The notes under the pieces are model-generated. The model worked only from the letters and a program-made list of their open reading frames with translations. It searched no databases and was not told the DNA's origin. A DNA stretch of 21,574 bases from Syntrophothermus sp. UBA1445 (GTDB lineage Bacteria > Bacillota > Syntrophomonadia > Syntrophomonadales > DTU052), in the NCBI GenBank assembly GCA_002329495.1, contig DCTH01000253.1:4524-26097 (forward strand), written 5' to 3'. Each line of letters begins with the position of its first letter. Position 1 is the stretch's first letter. The translations under genes and the position numbers were made by a program. Positions 8,157 through 15,983 of the stretch are shown here, one piece after another.

Positions 8157-8346
8157 CACGTATGAAGTTATTAGCTGAATCCATTCTACCCTATATAATC
8201 TGAAAATGATAGTAACACCGACTAAGGATACGACCGCACTTCAGCATCCGGAGTTTTATTTTGGTTTCCTCATCTATAGTGTCGGGGCTCTGCGTTTAAA
8301 TCCGGGAAACAATTGTTCGTTAATTGCCCCTTTCCTTCGTGCACCG

Positions 8347-8355
8347 TGGTATAAT
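8347..8355 (+). promoter_or_regulatory. Extended -10 promoter of the ATPase/CARDB/permease operon
   Basis: TGG (8347-8349) directly precedes a perfect TATAAT (8350-8355), an extended -10. No good -35 is present at 17 bases; TTGCCC at 8324 is 20 bases away. The 10-base segment ATAATTTGGT (8351-8360) recurs inverted at 8398-8407, around the start region of the first gene. Confidence 0.6.
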
Positions 8356-8407
8356 TTGGTGTAAGAATTTTTGGCAAGATACGTATTTAGTATTGATACC
8401 AAATTAT
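8351..8407. repeat. 10-bp inverted repeat spanning promoter and start region
   Basis: ATAATTTGGT at 8351-8360 and its exact complement ACCAAATTAT at 8398-8407 flank 37 bases. One copy overlaps the -10 box; the other abuts the ribosome binding site of the ATPase gene. It could be a pair of operator half-sites or coincidence in an AT-rich leader. Confidence 0.45.
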
Positions 8408-8417
8408 GGAGTATTTT

Positions 8418-9110
8418 GTGGACAAAAATACCGTCGAAATTAAAAACCTGCGCAAGGTTTACCGGGTGGGAGATGAGAAAGTGGTGGCCCTTGACAACAT
8501 CTCCCTTAACATCAGATCCGGTGAAATCTGCTGTATTCTTGGCACTTCAGGTTCCGGCAAATCAACCCTGCTCAACCTCATCGCGGGGTTGGAGAAACCT
8601 ACCCGTGGTACCATTAAGATTAACGGCAATCATATTGAAAAGATGAACGAGCGTCAGTTGGCTCTGTTCAGGCAGCGTTTTGTCGGGTTTGTCTTTCAGT
8701 CGTATAACCTCCTGCCTACCCTTACCGCTTTGGAAAACGTGTGTCTGCCCTTGACGTTTCGCGGGGTTAAGAAGCAGATCCGGGAAAAAGAAGCCGCCCG
8801 TATGCTGTCCGCCGTCGGCCTAAAAACCCATATAAACCACCGGCCTACCCAGATGAGCGGAGGTCAACAGCAGAGGGTGGGGATAGCCCGGGCTTTTGTC
8901 TGTAAACCCAGTTTGATGTTGGCTGATGAACCCACCGGAAACCTGGACTCTAAAACCACCCGCGAGATTAAGGAGCTGATCCTGAAACTGGCACGGGAAT
9001 ATCAGCAAACCCTGGTCGTTGTAAGCCATGATGCTGATGTGGCCAGTATTGCGGACAAGACCGTTCATATCCTGGACGGCAACATAGAAAAAATTGAGGA
9101 AAAATCATAA
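8418..9110 (+). CDS. ABC transporter ATP-binding protein (MacB/LolD-type)
   Basis: A 230-residue ATPase of the MacB/LolD/FtsE type. Walker A GTSGSGKST, Q-loop VFQSYNLLP, signature MSGGQQQRVGIARA, Walker B LMLADEPTGNLD and switch VVSHD are all present. The ADEPTGNLD sequence is typical of mechanotransmission-type exporters. Translation most likely starts at GTG 8418, with TGGAG six bases before it; the ATG at 8406 has no ribosome binding site. It is the first gene of a three-gene operon with a secreted beta-domain protein and a MacB/FtsX permease, so it powers that permease. The cargo is not identifiable from the sequence. Confidence 0.93.
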   Translation: MDKNTVEIKNLRKVYRVGDEKVVALDNISLNIRSGEICCILGTSGSGKSTLLNLIAGLEKPTRGTIKINGNHIEKMNERQLALFRQRFVGFVFQSYNLLPTLTALENVCLPLTFRGVKKQIREKEAARMLSAVGLKTHINHRPTQMSGGQQQRVGIARAFVCKPSLMLADEPTGNLDSKTTREIKELILKLAREYQQTLVVVSHDADVASIADKTVHILDGNIEKIEEKS

Positions 9111-9122
9111 GTGAGGGTTGAT

Positions 9123-10802
9123 ATGATGAGACTTGGACCTCTGGTGAAATTATTCGTTTGGCTGTTCGTCTTTATGCTCTTTGGCCTGCCAGTTGCTGTA
9201 GCTGCCAATGGCCTGGATTCAGGTCAGGTAATACGCGAAGCCCCCAATCTTATAATTGCCGGGGACCGGTGGATGCCGGTTTTCAAAGCCGGTGAAAAAG
9301 TGTCTCTCAATGTCCCTATAGAAAACACCACCAACGGAACGGCGAAAAATGTCCAGGTGTCACTGGCAGTCAGCGACCTGTCCAATTTCCCGTTTAAATC
9401 TGGAAGAATGACTTTCACCAAATACATATCATCGATCACCGATGGCACGTCAGTGGCCAGTTTCAACCTTACCGTGCCCGCCAACACCAAACCCGGGGTC
9501 TATCCGGTCGGTGTCAACATCAGTTATGATTCTGATGTCGGAGGTGGAGGGCAGACCAGTGGTACCCTGTACGTCGAGATCGTAAACGATTACCGTCAGC
9601 CAACCGTCAGCCTGATGAATGTCCGCTTGCCGGATGAACGTCTCCCGGCAGGCAAGTCCACTCTGGTCACGCTGGTCCTTAATAATGAAGGCGACCTGCC
9701 GGTCAAGGATGTGGCAGTCAGCCTGACCGGATTCAACAGCGGGTTGACTCTGGACAACTGGTCTGATACCCAGAATCTGAGCCGAATTGACGCCCGTGAA
9801 ATCAAGCCGGTCACATTCCGCATCAATGTGGACTCGGAGACCAAGACGGGGACCTATATACTGGACCTCAACATCACCTGCAAAGATGAGTATGACCAGG
9901 AGTATAAGACGGCCAGCAAAGTCTATTTGCCAGTGGATGGCAAAGGGAGTCAGGACGACTTGATACCACGAATAATCATTGAAAACTACAGTTATGGAGG
10001 GGAAGATCATACAACGGCAGGGCAGGTTTTTAATCTGCACATGTTCCTTACCAATACCAGTGAGCAAACTGCAGTCAAGAACATCAAGATGAGCCTGAGT
10101 TCGGATGGTCAGGTATTCGTTCCGGTAGGCAGCGGCAGCACCCTGTACATAAGGGAAATCGGACCCGGTGAGACGGCCGAAGCTACTATCAACCTTAAAC
10201 CTAAAGAGACCGCTGAATCTCAGACCTACAGCGTTTCCGCCGATATTGAGTTTCAGGATTCCGAGGGAAATAAACTCGCCGAGAAAGAAGTTATCAGCAT
10301 ACCAGTCATGCAGACGCTCAAACTCCTGATAACTGATGCTGTGACGCCACCGCAGGTTTTTTCGGGTAGTCCGGCCAATATATCGGTGGACTTCTATAAC
10401 ACCGGACGAGCCACCATTCGCAACCTGCAAATATATACCACCGGCGACTTCGAAGTCAACGATGGTCATCTGTTTCTGGGAACGCTGGAATCAGGGAAGA
10501 GTGACTACTATGACGTTAACGTGACTCCCAACAAGACAGGTGAACTCCTGGGTAAAATCATATTTGAGTACGATGATGACGGCGGACAGCATTATCAGAG
10601 CGAAAAGGAGTTCAAACTGGTGGTCGCCGAACCCATGCCCATGCCCGGCCCGGGCGAAATGCGACCGCCGATTGAAGCGCCTAACAAATTCTCCTTTAAA
10701 TGGTGGATGATGCCTGGCCCTCTGGTACTGTTGGCGGTTATCGGATTTATCATCTACCGGAAAAAGAAAAAAGCAAAAGAGGCGCAGTTCTTAGATGAAT
10801 AG
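9123..10802 (+). CDS. Secreted, membrane-anchored protein with repeated CARDB/NEW3-like beta domains
   Basis: A 559-residue protein with a signal peptide (hydrophobic residues 7-27, probable cut after AVA27). A single C-terminal membrane helix (about 525-544) ends in a KKKKAKEAQ basic tail, so the bulk is outside the cell. The exported part has about four copies of a CARDB/COG1361 (NEW3)-like Ig module. Each has an xAGxxxxLxVxLxNxG entry and a conserved VKDVAVSL-like strand, as in KNVQVSLA, VKDVAVSLTG, VKNIKMSLSS and IRNLQIYTTG. The operon places it between the ATPase and permease of a MacB-like transporter, where a MacA/HlyD adaptor would be expected. ATG 9123 follows GAGGG; GTG 9111 and ATG 9126 are alternatives. 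Its end overlaps the permease start by eight bases. The precise function is unknown. Confidence 0.82.
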   Translation: MMRLGPLVKLFVWLFVFMLFGLPVAVAANGLDSGQVIREAPNLIIAGDRWMPVFKAGEKVSLNVPIENTTNGTAKNVQVSLAVSDLSNFPFKSGRMTFTKYISSITDGTSVASFNLTVPANTKPGVYPVGVNISYDSDVGGGGQTSGTLYVEIVNDYRQPTVSLMNVRLPDERLPAGKSTLVTLVLNNEGDLPVKDVAVSLTGFNSGLTLDNWSDTQNLSRIDAREIKPVTFRINVDSETKTGTYILDLNITCKDEYDQEYKTASKVYLPVDGKGSQDDLIPRIIIENYSYGGEDHTTAGQVFNLHMFLTNTSEQTAVKNIKMSLSSDGQVFVPVGSGSTLYIREIGPGETAEATINLKPKETAESQTYSVSADIEFQDSEGNKLAEKEVISIPVMQTLKLLITDAVTPPQVFSGSPANISVDFYNTGRATIRNLQIYTTGDFEVNDGHLFLGTLESGKSDYYDVNVTPNKTGELLGKIIFEYDDDGGQHYQSEKEFKLVVAEPMPMPGPGEMRPPIEAPNKFSFKWWMMPGPLVLLAVIGFIIYRKKKKAKEAQFLDE

Positions 10803-12162
10803 CCGCGATCTCATATCCATGAGTTTTCGAAATTTAATGCGGCGGAAGACCAGAGCCTTTCTTACCGTTCTGGGGGTGGTTATTGGTACCGCTTCGATAG
10901 TGATTATGCTTTCACTTGGCCTGGCGATGGAGAAAAGCTTTAAAGAACAGCTCTCGCAAATGGGAAGCCTCAATATCATCCAGGTATACACTATGTATGG
11001 TGGCTATGGTGATACCCAACAGACCACTCAGCCAGCCAGGCTGGATGAGGATGCGGTGTCCGCATTTAAAACCATACCCGGTGTTCAGGCGGTTATGGCC
11101 CAGAAACACAGCTATATGAAAGTAGTTTCCGGCAGGATGGTGGGTGGTGTTTCGATAATCGGGATTGACCCTGAGATTATGGAAGATTTCGATTTCAAGG
11201 CCGAGGAGGGTCGATTACTCCTGAGTTCCGACAAGAACGCCATAGTATTCGGTAAGATGGTGGCTTTCAACTTCTACAATCCGCGTTCACGAGGCGATCA
11301 AAATATGATGGGGCGTATGTACTTCCGGGGAGGACCAGATGAACCTGAGCCGGAACCACCGGTTGACTTGTTAAGTGGCAAACTCATGATCAGCACTGAT
11401 CACAATTACGGTGAACCACGCCGGTCCAACCCTGACCCGAGTTACAAACCTCCGGAGCCTCACGAGGCCAAAGGGGTAGGACTACTCGAACAATCAAATA
11501 ATGAGAAGGATTACAACGCCTACATGAATCTGAAGGTCCTGGAGGAAATAATAAAGGAAGATCAGCGTTCAACCGGTCAGAGACCGTCCCGGGATGGACA
11601 GGAAGACCAGTATTCGGCGATCCAGGTTAAGGCCCAGGACATTAACCAGGTGGAAGCAATTCAGCAGCAGATCAAGGATATGGGGTATCAGACCTCCAGC
11701 CTTTCGGACATACTGGAATCAATGCAGAAGCAATCACGAACCATGATGGCCATCCTGGGGGCTATAGGAGCCGTCAGCCTGTTGGTTGCGGCCATTGGCA
11801 TTGCCAATACCATGATGATGAGCATCTACGAAAGAACCAGAGAAATTGGTATTATCAAGGTTCTGGGAGCTGATATCGCAGATCTCCGGAAACTGTTCTT
11901 ACTGGAAGCAGCTATGATCGGTTTCGGTGGGGGAGTAATCGGCATTGTTCTGAGCTATCTGATTTCTTTCGGGCTGAATAAAGGCTTCGCCCATTTTGCC
12001 GGGCAGTTTTCCCCTGGCGGGGTGGGACAAATGTCAGTAATACTCCCGCAGTTAGCATTGGCCGCCGTTCTTTTTGCTACCTTAATCGGGATTATATCCG
12101 GCTATCTTCCGGCGCGCCGGGCGATGAACCTCAGTGCCCTGGAAGCGATAAGGAATGAATAA
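10795..12162 (+). CDS. MacB/FtsX-family ABC transporter permease
   Basis: A 455-residue permease with the MacB topology. One N-terminal membrane helix (RAFLTVLGVVIGTASIVIML, about residues 21-40) is followed by a large extracytoplasmic domain (about 45-320) and three C-terminal helices of the FtsX domain, with ANTMMMSIYERTREIGIIKVLGA and the final SALEAIRNE. The outer domain includes two proline/acid-rich stretches, PDEPEPEPPVD and PDPSYKPPEPHE, that look like flexible inserts. Such permeases transmit ATP-driven motion to outside partners rather than carrying solutes through a central channel. ATG 10795 overlaps the end of the beta-domain gene, and the two are probably coupled. Substrate unknown; it could export a peptide, drug or lipid, or remodel a cell-surface complex. 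Confidence 0.92.
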   Translation: MNSRDLISMSFRNLMRRKTRAFLTVLGVVIGTASIVIMLSLGLAMEKSFKEQLSQMGSLNIIQVYTMYGGYGDTQQTTQPARLDEDAVSAFKTIPGVQAVMAQKHSYMKVVSGRMVGGVSIIGIDPEIMEDFDFKAEEGRLLLSSDKNAIVFGKMVAFNFYNPRSRGDQNMMGRMYFRGGPDEPEPEPPVDLLSGKLMISTDHNYGEPRRSNPDPSYKPPEPHEAKGVGLLEQSNNEKDYNAYMNLKVLEEIIKEDQRSTGQRPSRDGQEDQYSAIQVKAQDINQVEAIQQQIKDMGYQTSSLSDILESMQKQSRTMMAILGAIGAVSLLVAAIGIANTMMMSIYERTREIGIIKVLGADIADLRKLFLLEAAMIGFGGGVIGIVLSYLISFGLNKGFAHFAGQFSPGGVGQMSVILPQLALAAVLFATLIGIISGYLPARRAMNLSALEAIRNE

Positions 12163-12234
12163 CTTGCCGTGTTATCGTATAGGAAGCTTCCAAAGTCGAG
12201 GATACCAAGAGTTGCGCCGGAAAGTACCCAGCTT

Positions 12235-12265
12235 TAGACATGAGTGCCAGGTTAAAGGTTATAAC
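12235..12265 (+). promoter_or_regulatory. Possible promoter for the thioesterase gene
   Basis: TAGACA (12235-12240) and TATAAC (12260-12265) are 19 bases apart, in the 130-base gap between the permease stop and the thioesterase start. The spacing is longer than ideal, so this is tentative. Confidence 0.3.
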
Positions 12266-12292
12266 TGTGCAGTATTCAATGGAGCGAATGTT

Positions 12293-12727
12293 ATGTCTGA
12301 GATTGAAAACCGGGGCCTGGAAGAAGGTCTTTTTCAGGCGTTGATTGATCATAATCTTAAGGGTCCGTTCTATAAAATGTTGGGTCTCAAGCCCACCGGA
12401 TTGGGCAGGGGTTGGGCCCGGCACCGCCTGGTGCTCGGCGAGCAGCATTGTAATGCCCAGGGAAAACCCCATGGTGGTGTTATCGCCACCATGGTTGATA
12501 CCGCTATGGGTAACGCTATCGCCACTACCGGCAGCAGGCCGGTTACGGTAGAACTTACCCTCCATCTTATTAACTCACCCCAGGTGGGTGCTGAGGTCGT
12601 GGTTGAAGCGGAGGTGGTTTCCAGTGGATCGCGGGTGATCTTCACCAAAGCCACCGTAACCAGCAGGGATCGTATTATAGCTACTGCCCAGGGGTGTTTT
12701 ATCAATGCCGGTCCGGTGGAACCGTGA
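12293..12727 (+). CDS. PaaI-type hotdog thioesterase
   Basis: A 144-residue single hotdog domain. The PaaI/YbgC-like active-site segment HCNAQGKPHGGVIATMVDTA (residues 52-71) keeps the conserved Asn54, His60-Gly61-Gly62 and Asp69, and the strands VTVELTLHLINS and AEVVVEAEVVSSG follow. Such enzymes hydrolyse acyl-CoA esters, often phenylacetyl- or other aromatic-CoA, and work as tetramers. The substrate cannot be told here because no paa or aromatic-CoA genes are adjacent. The start is ATG 12293 behind TGGAG. The open frame extends back to 12155, overlapping the permease stop, but that extra segment has no hotdog similarity and no ribosome binding site. Confidence 0.88.
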   Translation: MSEIENRGLEEGLFQALIDHNLKGPFYKMLGLKPTGLGRGWARHRLVLGEQHCNAQGKPHGGVIATMVDTAMGNAIATTGSRPVTVELTLHLINSPQVGAEVVVEAEVVSSGSRVIFTKATVTSRDRIIATAQGCFINAGPVEP

Positions 12728-12903
12728 TGACAGCACACCCGGACCTTACAAGGCGATCAATCATCATCCCAGAAGTTATGGTTTTACTTGCTGACGATAA
12801 CTTGACCTGCCCTTGAGTTAAAGGCTTGAACCAATTGGGCGTTGACCTGACACTCCGTCGACCTTCCCGAGCGACTGTCACTGGGTTCAAACCAGATACG
12901 GCG

Positions 12904-13323
12904 TTACTTTCTGCTCTTTGCCGGGCGCTCAGCAAAGGGTACCCGGTACAGATAGCCCGTCGATTCCAGGGCCTCCACCGTCCATTCGCCGCCTACCCCA
13001 CTGATCATCCACCGGAGAAACTCCCACAGGTCCTTATCGATTTCATCCTCATCCGGAAGAGGGTTTATGTCCTTGACCAGGAGCAGGATCTCCAGCCCTG
13101 CAGGGAAGAAACGTCCAGTCTTGCCCACAAATATAAGTTCATAAACCCGCCCGCTCTCTGCCTGGAAGTAATGGTTTCTACCCCCATCCACATCCTCCGG
13201 CTGCAGATTAAGCTCCTGGCGGAAGAACTGACGAAACTCATCGTAATGGTCCAGCCTGGTTTCGGTAAGTACCAGTTCCCGGCGATATCCCGCCAGTTTA
13301 TCATCAAATTGTATCCATTGCAT
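12904..13323 (-). CDS. Uncharacterised small protein
   Basis: A 139-residue soluble, acidic protein that I do not recognise. It has an amphipathic N-terminal half (QWIQFDDKLAGYRRELVLTE), a strand-rich middle (RVYELIFVGKTGRFFPAGLEILLLV) and a short basic C-terminus ending RPAKSRK. There is no signal peptide or membrane segment. It starts at ATG 13323 behind AAAGGAG (an in-frame GTG at 13332 is too close to that site), 13 bases after the stop of the dehalogenase-like gene, so the two form one transcript. It may be a partner or modulator of that hydrolase, but no function can be claimed. Codon use and the strong ribosome binding site support a real gene. Confidence 0.75.
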   Translation of the reverse strand: MQWIQFDDKLAGYRRELVLTETRLDHYDEFRQFFRQELNLQPEDVDGGRNHYFQAESGRVYELIFVGKTGRFFPAGLEILLLVKDINPLPDEDEIDKDLWEFLRWMISGVGGEWTVEALESTGYLYRVPFAERPAKSRK

Positions 13324-13336
13324 GAACCTCACTCCT

Positions 13337-14242
13337 TTACAGCGATTCTAAAAACCGGACCAGTTCTCGAGAGATGAACTCGGGCTCGTCCTCCTGGATA
13401 AAATGCTTGGCCTGGATATAAATGGGCTTTTGGGCAATGGGGAGGATCTCATAGAAACGCTCAGCCCACTCCCTGGGAAACACATCATCCGGTTCTCCCC
13501 AGATTATCAAGGCCGGAATATCAAGCCCCGGTAACTGCTCTTCGATCTCTTTGATGATGTGATAGCCGGTGTTCTCTTTGTTCTTCTCCCCCAGGGGTAT
13601 CATACGGGGAAAACGCAAAAAAGCCCCGCGTTCATCGTAAGACTGCAGGTGAAAACGATAGCCATCGACAACTTCTTCAGTCATCTTATCCCGGTTTACC
13701 ACGCTTAGCCAGAGGCCTCTCTCAGTCAAGGCATTACGGCGCTGCAGGAGGTACGGTCCCACCACCGGTGCGTGCATCATCCCCCAGGGGAAAATCGAGC
13801 TGTGAAAGGGTGAGACATCCGTCCAGGCCCAGGTACTCATCAGCAGCATGGCCTTCACGTTTTCCCGTCTCCTCATCACGTACCCCAGCCCAATCGGTCC
13901 GGCCCAGTCCTGCATAACCAGAGTGACGTTCTTCAAATCAAGTTTTTTAACCAGCTGATCAAGGTTAGAGGTGTGGTGCAGCAGGGAATTGTAATAGTCA
14001 TTACAGGGTTTCTCTGACATCCCCAGGCCAATCAGGTCGGGACTAATCACCCGGTATCCCGCCTCGACAAGAATGGGAATGAACTTGCGGTACAGAAAAG
14101 TCCAGGTTGGGTTGCCGTGTAGAAGGAGAATGGGCTCCCCCTCACCTTCATCCAGGTAGTGCATAATCCGCCCGTTAACCTTCAGGTAGTGGGCCTGAAA
14201 TGGGTATTGCTCTTTGACGTTTAACGGCATCTCCGTTACCAT
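13337..14242 (-). CDS. Haloalkane-dehalogenase-like alpha/beta hydrolase
   Basis: A 301-residue alpha/beta hydrolase with the haloalkane dehalogenase active-site set. HGNPTW (42-47) forms the oxyanion region, and VMQDWAGPIG supplies a nucleophilic Asp112 followed by the halide-binding Trp113. WGEPDDVFP (248-256) provides the acid Asp252 or Asp253, and KHFIQED holds catalytic His280. An aspartate instead of serine nucleophile distinguishes dehalogenases and epoxide hydrolases from esterases, and the QDW context favours dehalogenase. A helical cap (about 135-220) precedes the acid. It is cytoplasmic, with no signal. ATG 14242 lies behind GGGGGGAT; the longer open frame to 14332 adds a non-conserved N-terminus. 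Actual halogenated substrates are not implied by the neighbours, and non-dehalogenase roles remain possible. Confidence 0.85.
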   Translation of the reverse strand: MVTEMPLNVKEQYPFQAHYLKVNGRIMHYLDEGEGEPILLLHGNPTWTFLYRKFIPILVEAGYRVISPDLIGLGMSEKPCNDYYNSLLHHTSNLDQLVKKLDLKNVTLVMQDWAGPIGLGYVMRRRENVKAMLLMSTWAWTDVSPFHSSIFPWGMMHAPVVGPYLLQRRNALTERGLWLSVVNRDKMTEEVVDGYRFHLQSYDERGAFLRFPRMIPLGEKNKENTGYHIIKEIEEQLPGLDIPALIIWGEPDDVFPREWAERFYEILPIAQKPIYIQAKHFIQEDEPEFISRELVRFLESL

Positions 14243-14564
14243 ATAAATCCCCCCACTGTTTGATTTGATCTGGGTTGGGCATCGGAAACAACTTAAGAGT
14301 AGTATTCCATATTCAATCAGGATCACCTTCATTACTGTGGCTGATTACCGGTCAGATTAGGGTTTACGGTTTACTGCTGCCCAAATATTTGAAAACATTA
14401 ATTTTGCCCCGGCGACCAGACTAAACCAGGGGGAGCAGGAACATCTACCCCCAGTTTTAGTCATGATATTCGTCAGATGACCGATAATATCATAAGAGTG
14501 GAATATCCGTTACCCGAACCTTGCCACTGCCGGCCATACCGCCGGGGAAAGGAGCCGAAAGAGC
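14243..14564. other. Divergent intergenic region with two dyad symmetries
   Basis: This 322-base space separates the minus-strand hydrolase operon from the plus-strand DUF362 gene. It holds an imperfect 14-bp-arm inverted repeat (14420-14433 with 14448-14461, two mismatches, C/G-rich inner part). A second interrupted palindrome has GATATT/AATATC outer arms (14465-14470, 14486-14491) and a GTCA-GA-TGAC centre. AT-rich stretches could supply promoters, but no convincing -35/-10 pair was found on either strand. Confidence 0.5.
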
Positions 14565-15725
14565 TTGAGCAGAGTAATCATCAAGAACTGTACGACCTAT
14601 GATCCTGAGCTCATTAAGAGCCCTCTCGAATCCGGGATAGAACTCCTGGGCGGTTGGGATAGTTTTGTTTCTCCGGGAATGAGAGTCCTCCTGAAGGTTA
14701 ACCTGATTGGCCCCAAGGCTTCTGACACCGCCGCTGTTACCCACTCCGAGTTTGTCCGCGCCCTGACTCATATTCTAAAGGAACGCGGGTGCATCGTATG
14801 GATCGGAGACAGCTCGGGGGGTTCGATCGCGGGTATCGCCCCCACCACCCAGAGTATGGTCGTATCCGGTCTGGCGAAAATGGCCCGGGAAGAAGGGGCG
14901 ATTATAAAGAATTTTGATAAGGAAGGGGTAATGGAAGTCACACCTGCCAGCGGTCGATTTGACCGGATGTACCTGGCCCGCCCCATGTTTGATGCTGACT
15001 TTGTGATTAACCTGCCCAAGCTGAAAACCCATTCGGCCGGGATATATACCGGGGCGGTCAAGAACCTGTTTGGCTGCATTCCCGGACTGAGAAAAGCTGA
15101 GTATCACCGTCTCGCGCCTGATCCGAAAGACCTGGGAGAAACCATTGCAGATATCCACCAGGCGACCAGGGTCGGCCTGCATATTATGGACGGAATCACC
15201 GCCATGCAGGGGGAAGGACCGACTGCCGGTGAGGTGTACCATGCTGGGAAAATCCTGATCAGCACTGATCCGCTGGCCCTCGATACGGTGGCGGCAGCCA
15301 TGCTGGGCATGGAAGTCGAGGATGTTCCCATCCTGGTAAGTGCCCGGGAACGGCACTTGGGGGAATCCGATTTGGAAAACATCGAAATCGACGGGGACTA
15401 TGATTCACCTCCCCTGCTTCGAGGCTTCAAGTATCCCAGGAGATTTCGCAGTTCTAAACGAGGTAACCATGCGGTGCTGGTCAGACTGATCGACTTCTTA
15501 AAAACCAGGCCCCGCATCAATCCCCGGCTCTGCAAGGGATGCAATATGTGCGTTGAAAGCTGCCCGGTCCAGGCCATAGACCGGGAATCCAAGAAGATTG
15601 ACTACAATTCCTGCATCGAGTGCATGTGCTGTCATGAGCTCTGCCTGCATAAGGCGGTTGACTTACGAAGAGACAACCCGATTGCCGATATCTTTACCCG
15701 TCTATACCGGGGGAAATACCGCTAA
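14565..15725 (+). CDS. DUF362 protein with C-terminal 2[4Fe-4S] ferredoxin domain
   Basis: A 386-residue protein. Residues about 1-300 are the DUF362 domain, with VLLKVNLIGP, a DSSGGS loop, VINLPKLKTHSAGIYTGAVKNLFGC and DPLALDTVAA as recognisable family blocks. The last 75 residues carry two [4Fe-4S] motifs, CKGCNMCVESCP and CIECMCCHELC, so it can take part in electron transfer. DUF362/ferredoxin proteins are widespread in anaerobes, and their reaction is not established. There is no signal peptide, so it is cytoplasmic. The start is TTG at 14565; GGAAAGGAG is about ten bases upstream, with AAAGAG closer. It is divergent from the dehalogenase-like operon, and a functional link is possible but unproven. 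Confidence 0.9.
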   Translation: MSRVIIKNCTTYDPELIKSPLESGIELLGGWDSFVSPGMRVLLKVNLIGPKASDTAAVTHSEFVRALTHILKERGCIVWIGDSSGGSIAGIAPTTQSMVVSGLAKMAREEGAIIKNFDKEGVMEVTPASGRFDRMYLARPMFDADFVINLPKLKTHSAGIYTGAVKNLFGCIPGLRKAEYHRLAPDPKDLGETIADIHQATRVGLHIMDGITAMQGEGPTAGEVYHAGKILISTDPLALDTVAAAMLGMEVEDVPILVSARERHLGESDLENIEIDGDYDSPPLLRGFKYPRRFRSSKRGNHAVLVRLIDFLKTRPRINPRLCKGCNMCVESCPVQAIDRESKKIDYNSCIECMCCHELCLHKAVDLRRDNPIADIFTRLYRGKYR

Positions 15726-15815
15726 GACACGCACCACCTCCTAGACTTGTGGCGGAAACGAAAGCGATCCTCATTGGTCCCCCGGAAACGAGTCGTCCCT
15801 AGCGCAAGCCCATTC

Positions 15816-15860
15816 AGGGTGAGCAGACCCGGCAAGCTACGGTTTTCGCCGGGTAACCCT
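15816..15860 (+). other. Nested hairpin of unknown role after the DUF362 gene
   Basis: Inner arms ACCCGGC (15827-15833) and GCCGGGT (15848-15854) pair perfectly around a 14-base loop. Outer arms AGGGT (15816-15820) and ACCCT (15856-15860) close around them. It lies about 90 bases after the DUF362 stop, in a GC-rich 205-base gap before the MerR promoter, and has no U-tract. It may be a read-through barrier or part of a structured RNA; no known family could be assigned. Confidence 0.45.
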
Positions 15861-15930
15861 CCCTACCGCAGCAGGCACAACCAACCATGAAAACGATATG
15901 GTTAAAGCAAAATTATGCCCCTAAAAGCTA

Positions 15931-15961
15931 TTGACCTTGACGTAACGTAAAGGTATATAGT
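15931..15961 (+). promoter_or_regulatory. MerR-type operator/promoter of the TipA-like regulator
   Basis: TTGACC (15931-15936) and TATAGT (15956-15961) are 19 bases apart, the long spacer typical of MerR-regulated promoters. The spacer carries a 21-bp palindrome (15934-15954), ACCTT-n11-AAGGT with ACGT half-sites, with mismatches only at positions 6/16 and the central base. The predicted start leaves a very short leader before the gene, so autoregulation is likely. Confidence 0.85.
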
Positions 15962-15983
15962 GATGTTGTCGGGGGTGATTGCG

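Noticed and set aside
9450..10469. A 339-codon open frame on the minus strand
   Set aside because: It is antisense to the secreted beta-domain gene, which has a signal peptide, repeats, a ribosome binding site and operon context. The antisense product has no recognisable motif.
12881..12895. CTGGGTTCAAACCAG, resembling a tRNA T-arm
   Set aside because: The stem has only four proper pairs around the loop, and no acceptor, D-arm or anticodon arm could be found on either strand nearby.
12826..13377. A 183-codon plus-strand open frame
   Set aside because: Overlaps the unknown minus-strand protein and the end of the hydrolase. It is proline/leucine-rich shadow sequence without a ribosome binding site.
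14775..15356. A 193-codon minus-strand open frame
   Set aside because: Antisense to the DUF362 gene, with no ribosome binding site and no domain.
15795..15866. Possible c-di-GMP (GEMM) riboswitch because of GCCGGGTAACC
   Set aside because: The rest of the GEMM core (the CACGCAAAG-type segment and tetraloop receptor) is absent in the right order, so only an unassigned hairpin is reported.
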